DNA of 42,037 bases from an uncultured Collinsella sp. Its GTDB lineage: Bacteria > Actinomycetota > Coriobacteriia > Coriobacteriales > Coriobacteriaceae. Both the position numbers and the translations under genes were made by a program. Shown piece by piece: positions 33,472-41,750 of the stretch. Each line of letters begins with the position of its first letter. Position 1 is the first letter of the stretch. Below the pieces are notes generated by a model that did not search any database, was not told the origin of the DNA, and worked only from the letters and a program-made list of their open reading frames with translations. The stretch spans positions 1 through 42,037 of the forward strand of contig CATYJU010000016.1 in NCBI GenBank assembly GCA_958407995.1, given 5' to 3'.

Positions 33472-33735
33472 ATGATTTCGTTTGATTACAAGCCTCAGGG
33501 CGTGTGTGCTCGCAATATTCACCTTGATCTTTCCGATGACGGCAACAAGGTGATGGGCGTTGAGTTTACCGGCGGCTGCGACGGCAATCTCAAGGCTATC
33601 TCCAAGCTGGTCGAGGGCGCTCCTGCCGATCGCGTAATCGAGGTTCTCGCCGGTAATACCTGCGGTATGAAAAAGACCTCCTGCGCCGACCAGCTTACAC
33701 GCGCTATCGAGGCCGCTCGCACCGAGATCGCCTAA
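33472..33735 (+). CDS. TSCPD-domain protein (TIGR03905-like)
   Basis: The 87-residue protein matches the small TSCPD family: GVCARNIHLDL, a GGCDGNLKAISKLVEGAP centre and KKTSCADQLTRAI near the end. This domain also forms the C-terminus of some adenosylcobalamin-dependent ribonucleotide reductases; the stand-alone role is unknown. ATG 33472 follows GAGAGGGGA. Its TAA stop shares one base with the ATG of the lipoprotein gene. Confidence 0.82.
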   Translation: MISFDYKPQGVCARNIHLDLSDDGNKVMGVEFTGGCDGNLKAISKLVEGAPADRVIEVLAGNTCGMKKTSCADQLTRAIEAARTEIA

Positions 33736-34946
33736 TGGGTATCGCCGATCACATCAAGAACGGAATATCGCGTCGCGGCTTTGTACTCGGTGGGGCTGCC
33801 GCGGGCGCTGCCACGGTGCTTGCCGGATGCTCGAAAAAAACGGGCACCAGCGATGATGCCGCCGGCGAGCCGCAGGTTATCAAGGACGATTCCAAGATCA
33901 TCTCGATTACGGATGAGTACGAGGCAGTCGACATCGATCTTGAGCCGGCGGCGTCGTGGACGCTGCCTCTGGGTACGCTGCTGTACTACTGCGACGGCGA
34001 TTACGCCGCGGCGATGATGGCGCCCGCATCGGCGCTGCACGCCAACACACTCGGTGTGCTCAACCTGGGTGATGGCTCGCTTACCACATTAATCGAGGAT
34101 CCTATCGAGGGCACGGGATATGCATTCTACGATGTCCGTGCCGGCGACGGCGTATTCGCGTGGGTTGAGATGAACTTTGCCAATTCATCGTGGAAGCTCT
34201 ACGCTCAAAATCTGTCGGGCGCTTCGCTCTCTGGCGACGTGGTTGAGCTCGATCGAGGTGGCAAGGACTATGATCCGCCCCTGTTTACGGCGTTCGGGTC
34301 ATCGGTCATCTGGTATAAAATGCCTTCGGCAGGCGGCAATAAAACGAGTAGTGATTCGTTTTGCTATCGTCGCTCGCTTGATGAATCCAAGGCCGAGGTA
34401 ATTTGGAAATCGACGGGCCGCTTTGCATCGGCCCCGCGCGCGAGCGACGGCATTTTGACCATCTCGCCGCGTGTCCGCAACGACGAGGGCGTCTACTACG
34501 GCATAACGGCAATCGATCTGACCGACGGCAACAACACCAAGCGTGCCCAGTTGGTCCTCCCTTCGTCAGTTTCGCCTTTCGAGGCCGTATATATGGGCGA
34601 TACCTTCGTGTTTTCTATCGAGGCGGCCTATAGTGGCGTGGGCAGCCTGGGCAATATGGGCACGTATATCGGTAATGAGGGAGGGCCGTACCTCTTCCTG
34701 TCACGCGAGCCGCTCGCATGTGCGGCTGGCAAGAAGAATAAATACCTTGTTAAGGTACAGGCGTCGCATTTCCTGATCGACACCTCTGCCAAGACCTATG
34801 GCTCGCTGCTGTCGCCCGACCGCGCTTTGGAGTATGGCGATTATCCAGCTACGGCGGGAAAATCGGACTCATTCCTTACGTACGCCACGGTGCGCAACAG
34901 CCAGGGTATACCAGAGACGGTCACTGCACGCCTATTCTCTCTTTAA
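33735..34946 (+). CDS. Tat-exported lipoprotein, probable beta-propeller
   Basis: The 403-residue protein has a twin-arginine signal SRRGFVLGG (R13, R14), a hydrophobic stretch and a lipobox LAGC (C32), so it should be exported folded and lipid-anchored outside the membrane. The mature part is rich in short beta strands with repeated GDGVFAW/GDTFVFS-like turns, suggesting a propeller; no catalytic motif is recognised. It overlaps the TSCPD gene by one base. About 150 bases without a gene follow, with a hairpin at 35007-35045 that lacks a T tract. Confidence 0.75.
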   Translation: MGIADHIKNGISRRGFVLGGAAAGAATVLAGCSKKTGTSDDAAGEPQVIKDDSKIISITDEYEAVDIDLEPAASWTLPLGTLLYYCDGDYAAAMMAPASALHANTLGVLNLGDGSLTTLIEDPIEGTGYAFYDVRAGDGVFAWVEMNFANSSWKLYAQNLSGASLSGDVVELDRGGKDYDPPLFTAFGSSVIWYKMPSAGGNKTSSDSFCYRRSLDESKAEVIWKSTGRFASAPRASDGILTISPRVRNDEGVYYGITAIDLTDGNNTKRAQLVLPSSVSPFEAVYMGDTFVFSIEAAYSGVGSLGNMGTYIGNEGGPYLFLSREPLACAAGKKNKYLVKVQASHFLIDTSAKTYGSLLSPDRALEYGDYPATAGKSDSFLTYATVRNSQGIPETVTARLFSL

Positions 34947-35099
34947 GCTTAGAGGGGTTAAAAAGGCGCCAACAGGGGAATAAACGCGTTGTAATTGTGA
35001 GTACCGCCCGCCGAGCTGCCGCGTCATAGCGGCATCTGGCGGGCTCAGGTGCGTTAAAATGGGCTTGTTCTTAGCTAATTGAGACAGGGGGGCCGTGTT

Positions 35100-35822
35100 A
35101 TGGCTTCAGATGCAAAAAAGATTCTGCTGGTCGAGGATGAGAAGGCAATCCGTGACGCCGTCGCTGCCTATCTCGAGCGCGAAGGCTACTGGGTTGTGGG
35201 CGTCGGCGATGGCCAGTCCGCGATCGAGGAGTTCGAGAAGCATCAGTTCGACCTGGTCGTGCTCGACCTTATGCTCCCCAAGATCCCCGGCGAGCGCGTT
35301 TGCCGCACCATTCGCGATACCTCGGATGTCCCCATCATCATGCTGACGGCTAAGGGCGAGATCGAGGACCGTATTATCGGTCTTGAGCTCGGCGCCGACG
35401 ACTATCTGATTAAGCCGTTCTCGCCGCGCGAGCTCGTCGCCCGCGTTCGCGCTCTGTTCCGCCGTGCCCATCAGGCCGACGAGCCCGCCGTCGAGGTACT
35501 CGACTTCGGCGATCTGGTCATCGATATCTCGGGCCACAAGATCTTGGTCGAGGGCAAGGAAGTCGATCTGACGGCTTCCGAGTTCAAGCTGCTCACCACG
35601 CTTGCCCGCCATCCCGGCCGTGTGTATAACCGCATGGAGCTGGTCGAGAAAGTGCTCGGGTATGACTTTGAGGGCTATGAGCGCACCATCGATAGCCACG
35701 TGAAGAATCTTCGCGCCAAGCTGGGCGATGATCCCAAGAAGCCCAAGTGGCTCTACACCGTCCATGGTGTCGGCTATCGCTTCGAGGCTCCGGCCAAGAC
35801 CGATAAGTCGGACGAGAAATAG
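35100..35822 (+). CDS. OmpR-family response regulator
   Basis: The 240-residue regulator has a receiver domain with acidic pocket E12/D13, phosphoacceptor D56 (LVVLDLMLP) and the KPF lysine in DDYLIKPFSPREL, then an OmpR/PhoB winged helix (about 140-230; TASEFKLLTTLARHPGRVYNR, TIDSHVKNLRAKLGDD, VHGVGYRF). ATG 35100 is chosen; GTG 35097 directly before it is possible. It is followed 11 bases later by the kinase gene. Confidence 0.92.
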   Translation: MASDAKKILLVEDEKAIRDAVAAYLEREGYWVVGVGDGQSAIEEFEKHQFDLVVLDLMLPKIPGERVCRTIRDTSDVPIIMLTAKGEIEDRIIGLELGADDYLIKPFSPRELVARVRALFRRAHQADEPAVEVLDFGDLVIDISGHKILVEGKEVDLTASEFKLLTTLARHPGRVYNRMELVEKVLGYDFEGYERTIDSHVKNLRAKLGDDPKKPKWLYTVHGVGYRFEAPAKTDKSDEK

Positions 35823-35833
35823 GGAAATCACAT

Positions 35834-37399
35834 ATGACACCTGCGCGCTTTGAAATCGGACAAAAGCACAAGCAGGAGAGCGAGGCGGGTTCCAAGGCTA
35901 GTTGGAACACGCCTCGTTCCGATTCACGGCCAACGATGAGCTATCCCTCGCGCATGGCACTTGCTTTTGCTCTGACATCGCTCATGACGGTATTGGTGCT
36001 GGTGGGCGTTGTCTCTGTTGTGTGGGGCACGGTCTTTTCGGATTACACACGCTCCAATATTGTCGAAATCGCCAATTCCGCTGCCGAAAAGTTGGCAACG
36101 TCATATGAGGAAAACGGTTCTTGGACTGCGGGGGAGCTGCGTACGGTCGCGACATCGAGTTTGGTGTCCGACGATCTTGGTATGCAGGTCGTCAATAAAA
36201 AGGGCGTCATCGTCTACGACGACTCGTGGCCCTCGGCAAGCGCTACTGCCGATGTACGCGAAAATCAGGCGACGACCGACGGTACGAGCGGAAAGAAGGC
36301 ATCGCACAGTCCAGTCTCGTCTGCTCCCACCGATTCCAATAGTGTTGCCAATGTTGAGATCGTGACGTCCTCCGGCGAGCACGTGGGTCAGGTCAAATTG
36401 TGGGCGATTGGCTCCGATGCCCTGCTCACCAGGGCAGACTCAGCATTCAGAGAGAAGACCTTTAACGCCATGGCCCTTGCCGCGGTTGTGGCCGTCTGCA
36501 TCTCGGTCGTTATCGGAGCGCTCATGTCGCGCATGCTCACCAAACCGATTCATCGCATCACCAGTACCGCAAAGCAAATCCGTGACGGCGACCTGTCGGC
36601 TCGCACGGGGCTGCGCGGTGATGACGAGATCGATCAGCTGGGAGAGACCTTCGACGAGATGGCCACCTCGCTCGAAAAGGATATGAAGCACGAGAAGCGC
36701 CTAACCTCTGATGTTGCCCACGAGCTGCGTACGCCGCTCATGGCCATGCTTGCAACGGTCGAGGCCATGCAGGACGGCGTGTATCCCACCGACGACGAGC
36801 ATCTGGAGACGGTCGCTTCCGAGACTCGTCGTCTGGCCCGTCTGGTTCAGCAGATGCTCGACCTGTCGCGCATGGAAAACAGTACCGCGCCGCTCAACCT
36901 GGAGCCGGTGGATATGGTGCCGTTTGTGCGTTCGATTGTGAATGGCCAGGAGCGCCTGTTTGCCGACCGTGACCTGCGTTTGCGCTTTGCAGATGAGACG
37001 CAGGGCCACGATGACGTTGTCGAGGCAGATCCCGACATGATCACGCAATGCGTTATCAACCTCTTGAGTAACGCCATGCGCTACACCCCCGAGGGCGGTT
37101 GGGTCGTGGTGTCGGTGCTCAGTGACCGCAAACATGTCAGTATTGCCGTTTCGGATACCGGTATCGGTATTGCCAAGGACGATCTGTCGCGCATCTTCGG
37201 GCGGTTTTGGCGCGCCGATGCCAGCCGCGCCCGCGAAGCTGGCGGCCTGGGCGTTGGCCTCGCCGTGACCAAGCAGATCGTCGAGCGTCACCACGGCTAC
37301 ATATCCGTGGAGTCGGAGCTTGGAAAGGGTACGACTTTTACAATTCATCTGCCTCGCGAGCACACGGCGGACGCGGCATCTACTACAATGGAGCACTAG
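35834..37399 (+). CDS. Membrane sensor histidine kinase
   Basis: The 521-residue protein has a 40-residue cytoplasmic N-terminus, membrane helices at about 42-66 and 212-231, an extracytoplasmic sensor region between them containing a Ser/Thr-rich loop (132-172), a HAMP domain (232-285), the phosphoacceptor H296 in SDVAHELRTPL, N-box QCVINLLSNAMRY, G1 SDTGIGI and G2 GGLGVGLAVTKQIV. It pairs with the preceding response regulator; the signal is unknown. The architecture resembles PhoR/VicK-type kinases, but it lacks an evident PAS domain. Confidence 0.92.
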   Translation: MTPARFEIGQKHKQESEAGSKASWNTPRSDSRPTMSYPSRMALAFALTSLMTVLVLVGVVSVVWGTVFSDYTRSNIVEIANSAAEKLATSYEENGSWTAGELRTVATSSLVSDDLGMQVVNKKGVIVYDDSWPSASATADVRENQATTDGTSGKKASHSPVSSAPTDSNSVANVEIVTSSGEHVGQVKLWAIGSDALLTRADSAFREKTFNAMALAAVVAVCISVVIGALMSRMLTKPIHRITSTAKQIRDGDLSARTGLRGDDEIDQLGETFDEMATSLEKDMKHEKRLTSDVAHELRTPLMAMLATVEAMQDGVYPTDDEHLETVASETRRLARLVQQMLDLSRMENSTAPLNLEPVDMVPFVRSIVNGQERLFADRDLRLRFADETQGHDDVVEADPDMITQCVINLLSNAMRYTPEGGWVVVSVLSDRKHVSIAVSDTGIGIAKDDLSRIFGRFWRADASRAREAGGLGVGLAVTKQIVERHHGYISVESELGKGTTFTIHLPREHTADAASTTMEH

Positions 37400-37456
37400 C
37401 TTTTCGCTATTCGGTGAAGGAGGGCCGCGTCCCTGCCGCTCCGAGTTTGCGAAAAC

Positions 37457-37476
37457 ATGCGGGAAAGAACCCGCAT
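37457..37476 (+). terminator. Short hairpin between the kinase gene and purC
   Basis: ATGCGGG (37457-37463) pairs with CCCGCAT (37470-37476), followed by TTCT. It may be a weak terminator of the two-component operon or a leader structure of purC. Confidence 0.4.
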
Positions 37477-37507
37477 TTCTGTCGTATTTAGGTAAGGAGT
37501 GACTCAC

Positions 37508-38395
37508 GTGACAACGATGGAGCGTCGTCCGGATTCCCGTGGCAAGGTTCGTGATATCTATGATGCCGGTGAAAACCTGCTGATGGTCGCCACCGACCGC
37601 ATTTCTGCGTTCGACTTCATTCTTCCCGACGAGATTCCGTTTAAGGGAGAGGTGCTCAACCGCATCTCGGCATTCTGGTTCGATAAGTTTGCCGACATCG
37701 TCCCCAACCATCTCGTCTCCATCGATCCGGCGGATTTCCCCGAGGAGTTTGCCGAGTATCGTGACTACCTCGCAGGCCGCGCCATGCTGGTCAAGAAGGC
37801 CCAGACGATTCCTATCGAGTGCATCGTCCGCGGTTATCTGACCGGTTCGGGCAAGAAGACCTATGACGAGAACGGCACCGTTTGCGGCATCCAGCTGCCC
37901 GAGGGTCTAACTGAGGCCTCCAAGCTTCCCGAGCCGCTGTTCACGCCGTCCACGAAGGCCGAGATCGGCGACCACGACGAGAACATTTCGTTCGAGCGTT
38001 GCTGCGAGATCGTGGGTGAGGACATCGCCACGCAGATTCGCGACCTGTCCCTCAAGATTTACAAGGCCGCTGCCGAGTATGCCGCGACTCGAGGCATCAT
38101 CATCGCCGACACCAAGTTCGAGTTCGGTGTCATCGATGGCAAGGTTACGCTGATCGACGAGTGCCTCACGCCCGACTCCAGCCGTTTCTGGCCCGCCGCC
38201 AGCTACGAGGAGGGCAAGATTCAGCCCAGCTACGACAAGCAATTCGTCCGCAATTGGCTCAAAGCCAACTGGGATATGACGGGGGAGACCCCGCACCTGC
38301 CCGCCGAGGTCATCGATGGCACGTCCGAGCGCTATCGCGAGGCCTTCCAGATCATCACGGGCTCCCAGTTTACAAGCATGAAGGAGAACGCATAA
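37508..38395 (+). CDS. purC: SAICAR synthetase
   Basis: Phosphoribosylaminoimidazole-succinocarboxamide synthase makes SAICAR, the substrate of PurB. The 295-residue protein has RGKVRDIYDAG (ATP-binding), VATDRISAFDFILPD, VRGYLTGSG, and the C-terminal LIDECLTPDSSRFWP. GTG 37508 lies eight bases after AAGGAG; GTG 37499 overlaps that site, and ATG 37517 is also possible. It is followed without a gap by the next gene. Confidence 0.94.
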   Translation: MTTMERRPDSRGKVRDIYDAGENLLMVATDRISAFDFILPDEIPFKGEVLNRISAFWFDKFADIVPNHLVSIDPADFPEEFAEYRDYLAGRAMLVKKAQTIPIECIVRGYLTGSGKKTYDENGTVCGIQLPEGLTEASKLPEPLFTPSTKAEIGDHDENISFERCCEIVGEDIATQIRDLSLKIYKAAAEYAATRGIIIADTKFEFGVIDGKVTLIDECLTPDSSRFWPAASYEEGKIQPSYDKQFVRNWLKANWDMTGETPHLPAEVIDGTSERYREAFQIITGSQFTSMKENA

Positions 38396-38971
38396 GTGAG
38401 TACCCGTAGCGCCACGAACAAGCGCACGCAATCCCACGAAGTTACCGGGGTTGCGCGCAAGTCCGCCGCATCTGCTAAACCCGCCCGCCAGGCAGCGAGC
38501 TCCGTTCGAGTCGTGCCGGCTTCGTCTAAAGCTCGCCGCAAAGAGCTCGAGAAGGGTGAAAACCTCGAGGGCCTCTCTAAAGAGGAGAAGCGCGCCCGCA
38601 AGGCTAAGCAGCGCGCCAAGGAGGATCGCATCTACACGGTGTCGAATATCCTTCTCAAGCAGGATGAGGACTACACCAAGCGCCGTCGTATCTGGTGGGC
38701 CGTGCTCGCCATCGGCATGGTACTCGTCGTGGCAATTTGGGCTTCGCTCTACTTCGCTCCCGGCGGCACGGTGTCCAGTCCCGTCCAGATGGTCGGCATC
38801 GTTTTGTCCTATGTCATCATTCTGGGTGACTTTATCTATGACTTCGTTCGTATCCGTCCCCTACGCAACATGTACCGCACGCAGGCCGAGGGCATGTCCG
38901 AGAACAAGCTCAACGCTCTTATCGAGCGCGCGGCTGCCGAGGAGGACAAGAAGGACTCCAAGAAGAAGTAG
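38396..38971 (+). CDS. Two-helix membrane protein with a basic N-terminus
   Basis: I do not recognise this 191-residue protein. Residues 1-95 are very basic and Ala/Lys-rich (KEEKRARKAKQRAKEDR), with likely helix. Two membrane segments (about 100-121 and 131-152) follow, and a charged tail ends KKDSKKK. GTG 38396 follows the purC stop directly, with AAGGAG inside purC, so the two are translationally coupled. Nothing ties it to purine synthesis. Confidence 0.75.
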   Translation: MSTRSATNKRTQSHEVTGVARKSAASAKPARQAASSVRVVPASSKARRKELEKGENLEGLSKEEKRARKAKQRAKEDRIYTVSNILLKQDEDYTKRRRIWWAVLAIGMVLVVAIWASLYFAPGGTVSSPVQMVGIVLSYVIILGDFIYDFVRIRPLRNMYRTQAEGMSENKLNALIERAAAEEDKKDSKKK

Positions 38972-39002
38972 CGTTTGTATTCATACATATCGCTAAGATA
39001 TA

Positions 39003-39032
39003 AGGCGCGTCGTTTTAGCGGCGCGCCTTTTT
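39003..39032 (+). terminator. Terminator after the purC operon
   Basis: AGGCGCGTCG (39003-39012) pairs with CGGCGCGCCT (39019-39028, one G-U pair) around TTTTAG and is followed by Ts. Confidence 0.85.
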
Positions 39033-39060
39033 ACTGTTCTATAGATAGATGGAGTGGCAC

Positions 39061-40341
39061 ATGATTCGAGCTGCCCTGACGGTCGAAGAAGCTCTGGAGG
39101 GCATGAAGGCCCTGGAGCCCAAGATTAAAAACTATGCGCGCCTGGTTGTCCGCAAGGGCGTAAACGTCAAGCCCGGCCAGGAGGTTGTCGTTCAGTCTCC
39201 GGTCGAGTGCGCGCCCTTTGCCCGCGTGGTGGTCGCGGAGGCTTATGCCGCCGGCGCTGGCCACGTGACGGTCATTTGGGCCGATGATGCCGTGACGAGG
39301 CTCACGTACGAGCATGTCGATAAAAGCTATTTTGAGCAGACACCCGAGTGGAAGCGCATGCAGCTGGATTCCTTGGCCCAGGATGGTGCCTGCTTTATCT
39401 TTATCGAGGGTGCGGATCCCGCGGCTCTCAAGGGTATCGATCCCGCCAAGCCCGCTGCAGCTTCTAAGGCAAGGAACACGCAGTGCAAGGTCTTCCGCCG
39501 TGGACTGGACTACAACATCAACCCGTGGTGTATCGCCGGCGCTCCGGTCGTGGCTTGGGCGCACGAGGTGTTCCCGGGAGACGCCGATGAAGTTGCAATC
39601 TATAAGCTGTGGAATGCGATTCTGCACACCGCTCGTGCCGATGGCCAGGACCCGGAGAGCGACTGGGAGCTTCATGACGCGGCGTTCGAAAAGAACTTGC
39701 GCTTCCTGAATGACAATCGTTTTGACTGCCTGCATTACACCACGGCAAATGGAACCGATCTGACGATTGGCATGACGAAGGGTCACGAGTGGGCCGGCGG
39801 CAAGGGTAAGACGCCCGATGGACATCCCTTCTTCCCCAACATCCCCACCGAGGAGGTCTTCACCTCGCCTGATCGTATGCGTGCCGACGGTATCGTGTAT
39901 TCGGCTATGCCGCTCATTCACCACGGTAACAAGGTTGACGATTTTTGGATTAAGTTCGAGGCCGGTCGCGTAGTGGACTACGATGCCCGTGTGGGCAAGG
40001 CGACGCTTGCGAGCATTATTGACACCGATGAAGGTGCCGCTCATCTGGGCGAGGTCGCGCTCATTTCCAAGAACACTCCGATCCGCGAAAGCGGCGTTCT
40101 GTTCTATGACACGCTCTATGACGAGAACGCTAGCTGCCATCTCGCGCTAGGTGTCGGTTTCCCCGAATGCATCGAGGGTGGGTACGACATGTCCAAGGAA
40201 GAGCTCCTGGAGCATGGCGTTAACGTCTCGAGCACGCACGTCGATTTTATGATCGGCACGGACGACATCGATATTACGGGCATTACGCCTGATGGACGTG
40301 AAGTTGTGATTTTCCAGAACGGCCAATGGAGTTGGGAATAG
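39061..40341 (+). CDS. M29-family metalloaminopeptidase
   Basis: The 426-residue cytosolic enzyme matches the thermophilic aminopeptidase family (AmpS/PepS): an N-terminal NYARLVVRKGVNVKPGQEVVV Rossmann-like half and a C-terminal metal site with IPTEEVFTSPD, AHLGEVALI, LFYDTLYDENASCHLALG and THVDFMIGTDDIDITG supplying Glu, His and Asp ligands. It removes N-terminal residues from peptides. ATG 39061 has GGAG six bases upstream; the ATG at 39049 overlaps that site. The stop codon overlaps the tRNA-Lys promoter region. Confidence 0.9.
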   Translation: MIRAALTVEEALEGMKALEPKIKNYARLVVRKGVNVKPGQEVVVQSPVECAPFARVVVAEAYAAGAGHVTVIWADDAVTRLTYEHVDKSYFEQTPEWKRMQLDSLAQDGACFIFIEGADPAALKGIDPAKPAAASKARNTQCKVFRRGLDYNINPWCIAGAPVVAWAHEVFPGDADEVAIYKLWNAILHTARADGQDPESDWELHDAAFEKNLRFLNDNRFDCLHYTTANGTDLTIGMTKGHEWAGGKGKTPDGHPFFPNIPTEEVFTSPDRMRADGIVYSAMPLIHHGNKVDDFWIKFEAGRVVDYDARVGKATLASIIDTDEGAAHLGEVALISKNTPIRESGVLFYDTLYDENASCHLALGVGFPECIEGGYDMSKEELLEHGVNVSSTHVDFMIGTDDIDITGITPDGREVVIFQNGQWSWE

Positions 40342-40360
40342 CCCCAGACCGTGGTACAAT
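40332..40360 (+). promoter_or_regulatory. tRNA-Lys promoter
   Basis: TTGGGA (40332-40337), a 17-base spacer and TACAAT (40355-40360, preceded by TGG) would start transcription near 40366, four bases before the tRNA. Confidence 0.65.
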
Positions 40361-40369
40361 GCCACCCGC

Positions 40370-40445
40370 GGGCCGTTAGCTCAGCTGGCAGAGCAGGGGA
40401 CTTTTAATCCCAAGGTCCAGGGTTCGAACCCCTGACGGCCCACCA
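40370..40445 (+). tRNA. tRNA-Lys (TTT)
   Basis: This is a complete cloverleaf: acceptor GGGCCGT/ACGGCCC, anticodon loop CTTTTAA (anticodon TTT), T loop TTCGAAC, encoded CCA (40443-40445). The 16 bases GAACCCCTGACGGCCC recur at 40554-40569. Confidence 0.95.
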
Positions 40446-40513
40446 TAGAATAGAAAAGCGACTGGCGGATGCCGGCCGCTTTTTTGTTGCCGCGCCACGG
40501 GTTCGAACCCGAA
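40440..40513. repeat. Direct repeat A flanking the traX-like gene
   Basis: Starting in the tRNA-Lys CCA end, this 74-base unit (CCACCATAGAATAG, hairpin, TTTTTTGTTGCCGCG, palindromic T arm CGGGTTCGAACCCG) is repeated with roughly 80 percent identity at 41676-41748. It could mark the left end of an inserted segment. Confidence 0.75.
40456..40486 (+). terminator. Terminator of tRNA-Lys
   Basis: An imperfect GC hairpin (GCGACTGGC...GCCGGCCGC) is followed by a T tract (TTTTTTG). A diverged copy (GCGATCGACTCCGGTTGGTCGC plus Ts) sits at 41693-41720. Confidence 0.75.
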
Positions 40514-40553
40514 AGGGCGCGGAGCGCCGCAGCGGCCGCCTGCGGAGCAGGCT

Positions 40554-40569
40554 GAACCCCTGACGGCCC
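40554..40569 (+). repeat. Exact repeat of the tRNA-Lys 3' end
   Basis: GAACCCCTGACGGCCC is identical to the tRNA-Lys T-arm/acceptor 3' part (40426-40441), displaced by 128 bases. It resembles the partial tRNA copies left at attachment sites. Confidence 0.75.
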
Positions 40570-40590
40570 GCCCAAAGGAAGGAAAACGAA

Positions 40591-41388
40591 ATGAAAACAG
40601 ATAGATACGGAATTAGCGGCAGCACATTAAAGATAATAGCAGCCATCTCGATGGTTCTCGATCATGTAAGCAGGATCGTCCTGACCAATGGAATCATGAC
40701 TCACGCATCGTACAATCAGATATCAGACGAACAATGGGCGATTCTAAGCGAGGCTTCGGATGTGCTTCATGTTCTTGGCAGAATTGCATTTCCCTTATTT
40801 TGCTTTTTGATAGTTGAGGGATTTTTGCACACTCATGACATAAAGAAGTACCTGCGAAATATGCTTGTCTTCGCAATCATTGCGGAGCCCATATACGATT
40901 TCGTTCAAACCGGGCAACTATTTGACCTTCGGCAACAAAATGTTATGTGTGAGCTCCTGCTTTCCTTGGTCTTTTTGATTATTCTGGAAAAGATACAAAG
41001 TCTTTCAAAATGGAAGAGGCACATCGCAGAAATTGCTCTGATTGTTTTGACAGCACTGGCAGCTGAATACACTAAACTAGATGGCGGCGTGTATGGCATT
41101 CTGCTTGTGGCTGCATTCTATTTATTCCACGACAGCAAGGCCAAGATGTTCTTTGCTGCAGTATGCGCAGTGCTCCTTTCGTCATGCCATATAGTTGGCG
41201 GCGGATTTGAGTTTGCTACAGCTAATGTATTTAATCCTAATGTTGCTGCCGCGGTCGTTTCGTTGCTGCTTATCAATCTTTATAATGGCAAGCGAGGGCT
41301 GAAGCTGAAATACTTCTTCTACATTTTCTATCCGGCACATCTTGCTCTGCTTTATGGTGTCTCACTTATTGTTTTGAACTGTCTTTAA
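40591..41388 (+). CDS. TraX-like membrane protein
   Basis: The 265-residue polytopic membrane protein resembles the TraX family, whose F-plasmid member acetylates pilin: GSTLKIIAAISMVLDHVSRI at the N-terminus, LHVLGRIAFPLFCFLIVEGFLHT, then about seven more helices and FFYIFYPAHLALLYGV at the end. Chromosomal TraX-like genes are common in Gram-positive gut bacteria without conjugation genes, so the substrate is unknown. ATG 40591 follows GGAAGGA. The gene is clearly AT-richer than its neighbours and lies between direct repeats carrying tRNA-Lys pieces, which points to acquisition by transfer. Confidence 0.85.
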   Translation: MKTDRYGISGSTLKIIAAISMVLDHVSRIVLTNGIMTHASYNQISDEQWAILSEASDVLHVLGRIAFPLFCFLIVEGFLHTHDIKKYLRNMLVFAIIAEPIYDFVQTGQLFDLRQQNVMCELLLSLVFLIILEKIQSLSKWKRHIAEIALIVLTALAAEYTKLDGGVYGILLVAAFYLFHDSKAKMFFAAVCAVLLSSCHIVGGGFEFATANVFNPNVAAAVVSLLLINLYNGKRGLKLKYFFYIFYPAHLALLYGVSLIVLNCL

Positions 41389-41407
41389 TAACTCTCAAAC
41401 AAGTCTC

Positions 41408-41689
41408 TGAAAGCAGAAACAAACTGACCCTAAGACTGCTTGTGAATTTCCGGAAGACCTGAGAGATGCGAGGATAGACAACGAGGGCTGCAGAAAGATG
41501 CTTCTCAGTTCTCTGGCGGATCGCACGTATCTGTATGAGGATCACTCCCGCACACTCATTAATAACAGTGGTAAACACGGCAGATCCTCAAAACATGAGG
41601 CTGCGAAGGTCGAACGATGCTTCGAAAGCATGAATGGCACCGAGAAAACGAGTTCGGAAGCATCCTCTGGATGCTCCACCATAGAATAG
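41408..41689 (+). pseudogene. Possible gene remnant after the traX-like gene
   Basis: An open frame without a convincing start runs from after a stop at 41405-41407 to TAG 41687-41689 (ACEFPEDLRDARIDNEGCRK...). It looks moderately coding at its beginning (to about 41560), but no family is recognised and no ribosome-binding site precedes the internal ATG at 41498. It may be the 3' end of a deleted gene or non-coding. Confidence 0.3.
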
Positions 41690-41748
41690 AAAGCGATCGA
41701 CTCCGGTTGGTCGCTTTTTTGTTGCCGCGGCACGGGTTCGAACCCGAA
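41676..41748. repeat. Direct repeat B flanking the traX-like gene
   Basis: This second copy of the 73-74-base unit starts with CCACCATAGAATAG and ends with the palindromic T arm CGGGTTCGAACCCG (41733-41746). The hairpin arms differ from copy A but still pair, so the structure rather than the sequence seems conserved. Confidence 0.75.
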
Positions 41749-41750
41749 CT

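Noticed and set aside
35007..35045. Intrinsic terminator before the response regulator
   Set aside because: The hairpin is clear but no T tract follows on either strand; it was left as a remark under the lipoprotein gene.
40498..40511. Palindromic T-arm-like sequence as a pseudo-tRNA on the minus strand
   Set aside because: Only a T arm can be drawn; no anticodon, D arm or acceptor stem is present, so it is described as part of a repeat.
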